A DNA stretch of 64,000 nt from Parasponia andersonii (lineage: Eukaryota > Streptophyta > Magnoliopsida > Rosales > Cannabaceae): assembly GCA_002914805.1 (NCBI GenBank), contig JXTB01000017.1:1651410-1715409 (forward strand), given 5' to 3'. Below the pieces are notes generated by a model. That model was not told the origin of the DNA and did no database searches. It was given only the letters and a program-made list of their open reading frames with translations. Below, piece after piece: positions 47,546-57,681 of the stretch. A program made the translations under genes and the position numbers. Every line of letters begins with the position of its first letter. Position 1 is the stretch's first letter.

Positions 47546-48915
47546 CCATCATCCTCTTCAAATTAGCTCGATCAGAATGGCGAGGACGAGCACTTAGATG
47601 ACAATTATCTTTATGTTTACTACTTTATTATACGTTTTTGAACAAGTTACTACTATATTTTATTTTTGTACGACATTAAATATTTATAAACATGTTAATC
47701 AATGTTATTAATTTTTTTACTATTTTAATATTATTTATAGTTAATTTAATTTGTTTTTTAAAGATCATAATTCCAAATAATTTGATTAATTAATCTTTTA
47801 AGTTAAAAAGCAAATACTACTTATTAAATTTTTTGTTAAAAATAATTAACCTCTTTTACGGCCATAACAAACGCTATTACCGCGACAAATATCATTGCAA
47901 TATAACATCCGATTGCTGTGACAAATATCATTGCAATAGCCATTTTAAAATATTTTTCAATTTCTTAGAATTACAAAATATGCCGCTGCAATAATTGAGA
48001 TTATATTGCGATGACAAGACAATGTCGTCGCAATAGAGTTCAATAGTAGCGGGGCTATTACCACAAACTATTGTCACGACATTGTCGCTTTAATAGGATA
48101 TTCGGAGAAATAGCAATGACATAACGGACTATTGCGACGATATATATCGCGGCAATATCCGCTATTTTCTGTAGTGACAACTTAGATGACCCTGAGGCAG
48201 CGTATAACACAGGAGTGTTTATATCGAAAACCTCTATGACTGCCATAGTAAAGTATAATGAATGCACGGTCGTAGTGATATTTGACCCTTGTAACGAGTT
48301 GGCTTTTTTAAGACTTGCGCAAGAGAAAACATGGACTAAAATTGAGCCAGCAGTATCTTTCTTATTAGATGATTTTGTGCATTGGTCTCTTTTATATCGT
48401 AAATCATATAACTGGTAAACTTATATTTTTTTTTTTAATGTTAAAGACTCATGCGATTCGACTATAAAGTATGTTGCACCTGAGGACCAAACAGTATTAA
48501 GAGCTATCTTGCAGAATTATGTGGAGGAGAGATTTTGTAGATTAAAAGATATCTTGAATGGATTCAAAGCGTTGAGGTCAATAATGCTCGTATGACACTA
48601 TTGTTCCGGATTTGAGATTTGATTTTGATGAGAAAAATTGGATTGAGATAGAAAGTCTTGGTGATATGGTGTTATTCTTAGATGATAACTCTTCTGCATC
48701 AGTGTGATTTCTAATTTTGTTGGGTTTTATCTGAATTATATATATTTTACTTATGACTGCGATACTACATATCATCTTCTCAATCTAGTAATTTGTGATT
48801 TGGGTGTGTACGATCTAAGAATTATAAATTACATTTTACTATAGATGCAACAACTCTTAAGAAAATGAAAAGTCCACTCCCTTTTTGGATTGTACCTACA
48901 CTTAATGAATATTAG

Positions 48916-49966
48916 GAATCTGTTTCCCATTCGCTTTTACCTTTTCAAGCGGACAATTGTAATATTAAGTTGTTGAATAAGCAATTTCCCGATTATTTTC
49001 ATTTATTTTATTTTTTTGTGTTGCATGGTATTATATATTGGTTATACCCAGAAGATTCTTTTTTATCTTTGAGCTATGTTGGTTAATGAATTGTGGTTCA
49101 TATACCTTATATTTTAATTTATACTTCCGCATTTAGTGGTTTACTGACTTTTGAATCTTGAGGATGTAATTATCAAAATTGGAAGAGATCAACTCAATCC
49201 CTAGATTAGTTTTATTTAGTAAGTACTAATTATGTTCCACAACTAGGATTCCAGCAAAAAAAAGAAAGAAAAAAAAAAGATCTTCAATAAAAAAAGATGT
49301 TCAATAACTAGTATGACAACTGTTATGTAGTAAAAAATTGAATAGATTTTTAGATAGACTTTAACGACACTATTTTTCCTTTTTATTAGTGCTTCTCCTG
49401 TGAGGCCTTGTCTTGACTGGAATAAATTATTGCGTTGAAATTACTATCTTTGGTAAGAGGAAAAAAGTGAGAGGAAAGAAAGTGTAGGAGGGAAAAATAG
49501 AAAGAGAAGAGATAATGTGGTTATTTGGTAGGAAAGAAAAGGAAAAGGAAAAGAAAATAGAAGAAAAAAAGGGATGGAAAAATAATAAGTGAGGCTTACA
49601 CAAATGTTTCCTTTCAAAATGTGGAGAAAAGGAGAAGAAAAAGAAATTTAGTTAATGAAAGAGCTTAATTTACTAATTTACTCTCATATATTAACTTTTA
49701 AAATAATAATATAAACAGTAAAATAGTCATTTTAAAATAAATTAATTTTTTTTCTCTATATACCAAATAATTATAGTAAAAAAATATTTTCTTTTCCATC
49801 TTATACATTTTCTTTCATTTTCTCTAATTTTCTTTCCTCTCTACCAAATATAGCCTTAAAGTGTTGGATTTTTCTAACTAGAAAGAAAAGAAAATATATA
49901 ATATAAAGCAATATAATTTCAAAGGTTAAGTTGCTTGACTCTTCTAAGTCTAGTTTATATATATAT
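48916..49966. other. Intergenic DNA, purine-rich tract
   Basis: No gene. 49455-49590 is strongly purine-rich on the plus strand (AGGAAAGAAAAGGAAAAGGA-like), and 49790-49850 is its approximate pyrimidine-rich counterpart, so the two could pair as a decayed inverted repeat. Confidence 0.45.
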
Positions 49967-50228
49967 GTCACTAATCCAGTAGTTTTTTTTTCTTTTACCT
50001 ATGCATAGGTATCATTTTGACCAATAAAAATTTATCATATATATTTTTTAATATTAAAAAATAAGAGAGAAAAAAAATATTAATAACACACGTCTTTTTA
50101 TATACCTCATTATAGCTGTTAAATCACTTTTAGATGATGATCTAATAACTAAAAAAAAAATACCTACACATAGGTAAAAAAAATACCTATATATGGGTAA
50201 AAAAAAAATATCTACTGGATTAGTACCT
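49967..50228 (+). mobile_element. MITE copy C, embedded in (TA)n
   Basis: It starts GTCACTAATCCAGTAGTTTT and ends TATCTACTGGATTAGTACC, with TA tracts on both sides and the same internal order as copy A (ATGCATAGGTATCATTTTGAC, AATAAGAGAG, TTAAATCACTTTTAGATGAT). It is more diverged than A, B and D, hence older, and the right part carries an extra ACCTAT/TAGGTA repeat. Confidence 0.8.
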
Positions 50229-50660
50229 ATATATATATATATATATAAGTGTGTGTGTGTGTGTGTTCAGTATAATGGTTTTTAATGTTTGAAATATATA
50301 ATTCTGAGATGAGGAATTGGAAGAACTTTAAATTTCAACTCCAAAATTATATTATATGATGTGTTGTAGTTGTATTTTAGATGTGCAATTTATAAAACTG
50401 TTATGCTATTTAAAAGCATCATATAAGTGTTTAGTAAACCATGAATCATGTATGCTTTAGAATGATATTTTAAACAATTTTGTATTATGGTAGTAGAATC
50501 AACTTTAAAAAGTACCTTATACTCTCAAATTTTACTTAAAATAATGATTGCACATTAACTTTTAAAATATATTAACCAAAAAATAAATTGCTAGTATCCG
50601 GGCATTTGTTGAAGTGCATTTGAAGGGTCAAGCTCAGGAAATTGACCTGCCTAAGGCTCG
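50229..50660. other. TA/TG microsatellite and AT-rich spacer
   Basis: (TA)n at 50229-50246 passes into (GT)n at 50249-50265. Nothing else was recognised. Confidence 0.5.
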
Positions 50661-51038
50661 CCAAGTGATATTTATCTATTTTTATTTCTGAAAAGAAAAT
50701 GAGAATTGGTGGTGCCCTCAAGCTCCTCATCCAATTTTCACCATAGTAATATTTGGGTTTGACGATCTCTGAGACCACAGGTAGAATGACAATGGTCCTG
50801 TCCTTATAACTTCGTTAGCTAGCAGGACAGAAGTGTTTGCTCACATAGTCCACAAATTAGAGGACACGTTTCCGGAGTAACTCATTAGGTCTATTCATTG
50901 GTGGTTACTCCTAGAATACTAAGCCTGATCTCGTATGTTTTTGTGGAGATTCGAACTCTTAACCTAATAAAAATAAAGGTTCTAGATAGGCACCTTTGCC
51001 ACTATGCCATCACTACCGGTGATTACCAAGTGATATTT
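50661..51038 (-). mobile_element. tRNA-derived SINE with 13 bp target duplication
   Basis: The body is 50674-51025 on the minus strand, flanked by identical CCAAGTGATATTT copies (50661-50673 and 51026-51038). The minus strand begins with an A box, TGGCATAGTGG (51009-50999), and about 40 bp later a B box, GAGTTCGAATCTCC (near 50958-50945), the internal RNA polymerase III promoter. Its 3' end is A-rich (GAAATAAAAATAGATA). The length of ~350 bp is usual for plant SINEs. It has no coding capacity and would depend on a LINE for movement. Confidence 0.85.
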
Positions 51039-51046
51039 GAATGACA

Positions 51047-52151
51047 GGGCCTTTGAATTTTAGATCTAATTTTATTGTGGCTCCTGACTTTTGAAATGGC
51101 TCAGTTAAGATACTCGATCTATGGAAATGTCTCAGTTTGCCTATTCTGTTACTCTTACGTTACAAATGGACAAAAAAAATCCTAATTTTGGCCCTAAATT
51201 ATTGTTAAATCCTATTTTAGCCTATAAACTTTAAAACATCTATATCTTGGCACCATATTCATCAAAATATCCTCTTTTGATTGCCACAGTCACTTTATTA
51301 TAAAAACAATTAAAATAGAGCATGTGAGACTATTAACAAAAATATCTTAAGCAATTTGCAAAATAAAAATGAAGTAGTAAAAATTATTCCTTTTATTTAA
51401 AAATATACATATATAAAAAACAAAAAATTTATTTGGTACAAAAATTAATGATCTCTTTGTGATTGTAATTTAGTTTTGAAAAATTTTAGATCCTCTTTAG
51501 ACTTATGATGCTAGGCGAGTGTTATATTAAGTTCAAATATAACTATGATACACTACATTTTTAAGTTTTGAGCATAGAAAATATGGATTTATTTTATGTA
51601 TTTTTTTAAAAAAAAAAAGAAAACTGATTTGAGCATTAAAAATAAGTGCATTGTAGTTACATTTGAACTTATTGTAACATTTACTTTGCCTGATGAACCT
51701 AAAAAAAATTACAAAAATTTCAAAACTAAAGTGTGATCACAAGAGGATTACTAATTTTTGTATCAAAATAATTTTTTTAAAATATCTTTAGATAAAATCA
51801 ATTTTTTATTGCCCTAATTTTGTTTCTCAAATTGTTTAAACTATCTTTGATAAAAGCCCTATACGAAGGACACATGTTCTTTTTTCTGTTTGCTTTTAAC
51901 AATAAAATGGCTGTAGAAACGAAAATATGATAATTTGATTAATAGGGTGCCAAGATATATGTGTTTTAAAATTTGGTGGATAAAATAGAATTTTATAATA
52001 ATTTAAGGGCAAAAATTGGGATTTTTTTCCTCTATTTGTAATAGAATATCGATGGAATGGTCAAATTGGGAAACGTTCATAGATTGAGTCTCTTCAAAAG
52101 GCTATTTCAAAAGTCAGAGCTAAAATGAGACTAAGTTTAAAGTTTGTGGGC
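51047..52151. mobile_element. 1.1 kb foldback element (near-palindrome, ~520 bp arms)
   Basis: The left arm (about 51047-51565) is the reverse complement, with scattered mismatches, of the right arm (about 51640-52151). Matched blocks include ATATCTTGGCACCATATT (51232) with its reverse near 51947-51964, AAATTATTGTTAAATCCTAT with its reverse near 51990-52010, the pair around 51430-51470/51715-51760, and TAAGTTCAAATATAACTATG (51528) with its reverse near 51650-51675. The loop is ~75 bp. No coding frame was seen. It is probably a Mutator-like or foldback non-autonomous transposon. Confidence 0.82.
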
Positions 52152-52749
52152 TAAATACAACGGATATATGGTTATTATGCTAATTAAATGATAGTTGTGG
52201 AAGTAAATGCAAATAAGTGATAACCGGGGGGACTAACTGCAAGAAACTAAACTATTACTTTCAGTTTCGCCTGTTGTCAAAATTTGGGGCGAAAAGGGCA
52301 AAAAAAAAAGAAAAAAAAAAGAAATTTGTATAACGCAAACAGAAAATAAAACCAGTAAAATACACGTCTTGTCATGTTCCACTTTTATAGAGAGAAAATT
52401 AAAAAACGAAAAAGAGTGATATAATTGTGAAACGCGATAGTTTCTCGGTCCACATTTCTTGCAACTACAGTCTTCGCCGGAACGAAAGCTAAGGTAAAAC
52501 AATCAACGATTCTCTCTCTCTGCCGGTTACTTGCTTTGTTTTTTGCCATTTTTTCATGCCCAAAAGTCACGGTCTTGGATCTTGAACACACCCTTTTATC
52601 AATTTTTTTTTTGTTCTATACGTTCTTTATTTTTTTTTTCCTGGTTTCATCGGTTTTCTCGACGACCCTTTTGCTAAATACAGAATCCCATCTCAGATAT
52701 TTGCTAAAGATTTTGTTTGGTGAAGACTTTTTGGGTGTAGAGTTGAGGC
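52152..52749 (+). other. Promoter and 5' leader of the Yippee-like gene
   Basis: No separate gene. CT-rich leader-like sequence (TCTCTCTCTCTGCCGG) lies at 52510-52526. The start of transcription was not fixed. Confidence 0.45.
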
Positions 52750-55294
52750 ATGGGGAGGTTATTTGTGGTGAGTCTAGAGGGGAAGATCTACAGCTGCAGG
52801 CACTGCCGTACCCATCTTGCTCTTTGTGAAGACGTCGTTTCAAAGGTTGTTTTGGTCACTAATCAGCTTTGATGAGTCAAAATTTGTGCTGATTTTGTTG
52901 TTTCTTTGCTTTTATGTGGGTGTTGTAAGATGTTGCTTGTTCTTCGTTATCTTGGTTAAATGTGGTCAAGTTCTTCTGATAATGTGTTTATGTTCTTGCC
53001 TTTATCTTTTCGAAGCTTTTGTTTTGTTAGCTATCTTTTTTCGGATGTTTAGCTAAACCCCACATTGCGGTACTGATTGAGAGTTGGATGATGAGGAAGT
53101 AAAAGTTTCTGTTTTGATGTAGCCTAGACCACGTTTTGGTTTTGAGATTTTGATCCCTTTTTTTCCAAAGTGGTAAACTGAAACATTGATGTCCCGTTTG
53201 ATCCTTTGGTGTTTCGGTTGGATAATTTCGATGTAACTATCTCCAGGTGGTAAATGTGTGATTCTTTTGAGAGGTTGAAAATGCTTTTTCTGTTTGTTAA
53301 GCTTCTCTATGTTACCCAGTACAGTATCACAGAAGTATTTATTTCATGGTGGCGGATTACGAGATTATTTAAAATTGATCGTCAAGGACTCATAAGGCAT
53401 GTTCCATAACCGTGTTGCATAACGAGTGAGGAACGTTATTAATGGTTTGGAAACATACAAGCAAAGTTTTAAATTCTTGGAAAGTTTTCTTCGTTTATGA
53501 ATTGAATGCAGTAGCTTTTGTGTTTCCTGTCTGTATTAATTTTGATTCATATATTGAAAGTAAGGTAATTCAATTTCATGTTGGATAATTCACTTCCATG
53601 TTGGAATTTCTTCCTTGGGCAGAGAATACCCTGTTTGAGATTTTGGTATCTTCAGTTGGCAGGTGCATATACGATTGTGTATCTGAAAGCATTGTGGTAG
53701 AAAGTGTTTACTTCCATGTAACAGCCATTCATATAGAGCAAAATGCTTCTACTATGATACTAATCCTCTTATGAAGATGAGAAGATCTATGGAAGGTTCC
53801 TCTCAGAGTTGTGATTAGTTTCAGATATTAATTGGTTTTGCTGAGTCCAGTTTTTCATCTGATAAGTTACAAGCACAAGTTGTTGGTTGGTTCTAAAACA
53901 TATAAAGACGACAACTGTTCAAAAACACAAGCATTACTGGATGTATTAATCGATGCAGTTAGTTCCTAATAATATGCTCTAAGAGGGTATAGGCCTTTAG
54001 GTAGGTTTGAATCGCATTGATTCATGAGAAAATGAGTTTTGGAAAATAGTTTGATGGTATGTCTAGTATGCTAAAAGCTCTATTTCTCGTATTCTTTTGA
54101 ATTCTTTGAGTTTTCTCGTTTTGAGTGTCCAACAAATTTTAATTGTGAAAAATGTCGGATCCAAATATTCTAACTACAGTCTTTGCCATTGTTGTTTCAT
54201 TCAGTCCTTCCACAGCAGGCATGGAAAAGCTTATCTCTTCAGTAAGGTGTAAGTTTTCTATATTTTCTGCCCCTTATCCAAAATATTAAGTGTCGCTGAG
54301 TACCACCTTAAAATCTTTGTGGAATCATCATATTAAGTTTTGCTAAATATAACCTTCTATTACCCAACGGTCCCATGACTGCTTGTCAATGCCATGTGGA
54401 AGTTATGGATTTATGGTATCACGTAAAACCTAAATCTTATGCTGCGGTAGTGAAGTTTTGTTGTGCTTATACAAGCATTACGAGCAGCTAGCATTTGCTT
54501 GCTCAGTCTATAATTGTGTATGCCACGATAAAATAAGTTGGCAAGCCATAACGTTGCCTTCTCTCGTTTTTTTTATCAAGGAGGGAAATCAGTAGCCACC
54601 AATTGTTCCAATGCCTTGGAATCTTGGTCTGTTCTGTCAATTATAGTGTATGGGTATATGACCAAGCACAATAGACGAATAAATGACAAAAAAGTTGGAG
54701 TAAATTTCTTTGAGTTGAGTTTGAAATTGGATGACTAAAGATGATTTCATGGGTGAAAAAGAAGTCATTAAACATTACATTCTTGAAATCCTTCCTAGAT
54801 GTAATTCTCGTCTTCAATTATTTAACAGAGTTAATGTCACTCTTGGAGAGAAGGAAGATAGATTGATGATGACTGGTTTGCACACTGTCGCTGACATTTT
54901 CTGCGTGGGCTGTGGATCGATTGTTGGGTGGAAATATGTAAGAATGAGAGACAGTTAAACGATATAGATCAACAGTTTATCCATGTTTCTTTGGCCCTGT
55001 TAAGTTATTTTGATGGTTTCTTTCAGGAGACTGCCCATGAAAAGAGCCAAAAGTACAAAGAAGGAAAATCTGTACTCGAACGGTCAGTAGCTATATAGAG
55101 AAAGAAAATTCTAATACTAAAATAACTTGAATCTTTCGAGTAAATGAAATTCTAATACTAAAATAACGTGAATGTATCGAGTAAATGTTGTGCATTCAAT
55201 TTTAAACAGGGTCAAGGTTGCTGGTCCTGATGGGAACAATTATTGGGTCAGTCATGAGACACAGATTGGTGGAAGTGATGCAGATGACGCTTAA
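52750..55294 (+). CDS. Yippee-like zinc-binding protein, 5 exons
   Basis: Exons are 52750-52845, 54205-54248, 54829-54937, 55027-55082 and 55210-55294, all with GT-AG introns; the joined frame gives 129 residues, the usual plant Yippee length. The family fold binds one zinc ion through C-X2-C-X52-C-X2-C: here C16/C19 (YSCRHC) and C72/C75 (FCVGC), exactly 52 residues apart. Other signatures are SRHGKAYLF (36-44), [19 protein letters not shown] (54-72) and [16 protein letters not shown]. The donor after exon 2 (GTAAGT) is chosen because it restores [12 protein letters not shown] across the junction. Yippee proteins are conserved in eukaryotes and resemble the cereblon thalidomide-binding fold; the function of the plant paralogues is mostly undefined. 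The ATG opens the family-typical MGRLFVV. Confidence 0.95.
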
Positions 55295-57681
55295 AATTCC
55301 CATTTATATCCAATTGTACATTCTTTAACCTCCATTGTTGTTGTTATTGTTCTTTTTCTTCTTCTTCAAGTCATGTGTATTCTTAAACTGTAAAACTCCT
55401 CATTTGGGGCACCTCGCCCGCTTGTCCTTCAGTAACATATCTCAAAACATTTCATTACTGATTCTGATATAGTTTGTGTTCAAACTTCCTGTGATCATAT
55501 CCTGAAGGTTCAGTTGATTGTTGTTAAGCAACATAGTCTTGTAGGACATGGCTCGTGACAAGTAATGGATAAATAGCCATTGTTTCTTTTTTCTCTTCTT
55601 TGAGCTTTCTGCATTAATACAATGACGTCTTATAGTTGTTAAATTGTGTTCATAACTTATTTTCTAGAAATATTTCAGGGAATACTTTACTGGAAATCTT
55701 TTGAAAGTGGACCTCTAATTCCTATGGTCAAAGGGATGCTTGTACCTATAATGACTATGCTTTCAAACTAAAACAATCTTATGCAATCTTTGAAAGCACA
55801 TACTGGATTAATCCAATTCTGCTTGGAGTTTCTAGACTTGCAATTCTCAACACACGCTAAAATTATGCCTTATCATTATATTTTGTACATTAAAATCTAG
55901 GTGCAATGACAGAAGATGTATTTATCGCGTCCTTGTAGCACCATAGGGGCAAACCAACCGGCTTATCAGCAGAGAACTGTAGTGTTGCTCAAACTAAAGA
56001 TTAATCGGGCTGAAATAGAGTATGCCAGTTTTAAAAAATGATAAAGAATAAAGAAAAGACATGGTACCTATTTTGTATGTAGGTTTGGCCATGGGCCATG
56101 ATCAAGATTTGGTAAGATTTTAAGTTCCGGCAATCACGGCGTTTAAAAGTATATTTGTCCCGTTGAAGATTATGGACTCGTTATAAGTAAAGGAAAATAC
56201 TCAAAGGGGCATATACTACCAGAGACTTTGGATTTATCACAAAATCTGTGTTTTACGTCTTTATCAGTCACACAATTTTATGCATTTTCCGTTTTTATTT
56301 GTACGCGGTACTATAAGTCACATCTTTCTTAATTACAAAATTCACATCTTTCTTAGTTACAAAATTTATATAAGTCATTACATTTTTATTAGTAAGCGGT
56401 ATCACAAGTGACTATACCTCTAAATTGAAAGGTTATCCACCAGTTACGGGCGTCTTCTTTTGTGTCACGAGCTTACAAACGTCGTTGGCTGAAGCTAATC
56501 AAAGACTTTTGGCCTTTTCGGTGAAACAATTCATTAAAGACCTTTTTATTTTATTTTTTTCAAGTGTCTTTCGACCGTGGCACTTGTCATATATACTTTT
56601 GTTGCATTTTTGTACTTGAATACTTTTTTGTGTTATCCATTCACGAGGGTTTCTCTTTCTACTGTTACTATCAGTGTATTTAATAGGAAAGTAGAAAGCT
56701 CCATTTTTTTTTTACCCCAAATTTTATTTCGCTTCTCAACCATGCCCATGCAGTACATTGATGAAAAAAAATTCGCTAAAATGTCGTTTTACATTTGTAA
56801 TGAAACAATATTTAATTTTAATGGATTGATGTTGAAAGATCCTTATTGATAAAGTAGTCTTACCGTATATAACATGTGACACCTTTAAGAGAGGGACCCG
56901 CTTTCGTTGAGAATAAGGAGTTAGGAGTCCTTGGGGCGTGGGCAATGGAAACCCAATTGTGGTTTTCTTTGCTGTGTTAATAGGCATCTGCGTGCTTGCC
57001 TTGCAAGTTTGGCAACCCTCAAAAGCCGTACTCTCAATTGAGGAAGAGATAGAGATTCTTTTTGTTAACTAAGAGCAATGAAGATGCTTTATTTGTTATT
57101 AAAAGATTAAACTTAAAAAGTTTTCGAGAGTAAAAGTAAATTTAATCGAAAGCCATGTTTCCTTCAAACTTGGGTTCTTTTTTTGTGTAGTGCTGTCTTC
57201 CTTTTCTTTTCAAATTTTTTTTTTTTTTTGCCCCTAAGATAACATTATTGATAATCAAAGTTATTAAATATACATTAATTGAGCTCGAGGGAAAACAAAG
57301 CATAAGTTTTCATGTTCTCCATTCAATGATGTGTTTGTTGAATTGGAAAGGTAAAGGATTCGCAAGGAACTGATGAGATAAAATTGGCTCCAGAAAAGTC
57401 GTCTAAAACCCATTTCTATTCATTCAAGAAATAGCATAGACAACAGATCACTTGACACGATACATATCGATATGGACTGGATGAAGAATCCTTACGCCAG
57501 ATTAAACGTGGACAATGGAAGAAACTAACAACCAAAGCGTAACACAAGGGGGGGAATTCATTATAGCCCTATTTTTGTAGCCCCATAACTTAATCGACAA
57601 AACGTGACTTGTTCAACATAGCCATAGATGTACATTGCTTTTGTGATGGAATTCAATAAAGCTGTTGTGTAAGTAATCAAA
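55295..57681. other. Region between convergent Yippee-like and ATE1 genes
   Basis: The first part is the 3' UTR of the Yippee-like gene and the last ~100-200 bp that of ATE1. Between them no gene was recognised. A 24 bp tandem duplication (TCACATCTTTCTTARTTACAAAA, two copies) lies near 56319-56371. Confidence 0.5.

Larger units (their letters stand above)
41270..48176 (+). mobile_element. CACTA (En/Spm) transposon, 6.9 kb, decayed
   Basis: The left end reads CACTCTAAGAAATGG and the reverse of the right end CACTACAGAAAATAG, the CACTA signature with one change at the left. Three-base flanks are ATA and ACA, consistent with a mutated 3 bp duplication. Subterminal zones (41290-41680 and 47860-48170) are filled with copies in both orientations of a TTGCNGCGACAA-like word, the usual transposase-binding repeats. 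Inside are a Tnp2-type transposase with DUF4218/DUF4216 regions and a second multi-exon TNP1-like gene, all with breaks. Confidence 0.93.
40853..48915 (+). pseudogene. F-box/DUF295 gene split by a CACTA transposon
   Basis: The 5' part (40853-41269) encodes an F-box: WADLPKHLLDLIFDKLESSV, then FSSVALC. It continues as MIPSKDE-like and LVPYGNGFLVLRKVG-like segments typical of plant F-box proteins with a DUF295 beta-propeller, ending LPTSMHISLARV. The 3' part (48177-48915) resumes with TGVFISKTSMTAIVKYNE, then LAFLRLAQEKTWTKIEPAVS, DFDEKNWIEIESLGDMVLFL, DLGVYDLR and the usual family ending PFWIVPTLNEY at the stop (48913). The CACTA element lies between. Both halves also hold frameshifts and stops, so the gene is dead apart from the insertion. 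F-box proteins act as substrate adaptors of SCF ubiquitin ligases. A preceding exon may exist, because TTTGTAG just before 40853 looks like a splice acceptor. Confidence 0.82.

Noticed and set aside
50940-51020. tRNA gene candidate (GAGTTCGAATC B box)
   Set aside because: A and B boxes are present, but no cloverleaf or acceptor stem can be formed and target duplications flank a ~350 bp body, so it is a SINE.
54538-54738. 66-codon frame in intron 2 of the Yippee-like gene
   Set aside because: It lies wholly between exons 2 and 3, shows no family features and is not needed for the conserved protein.
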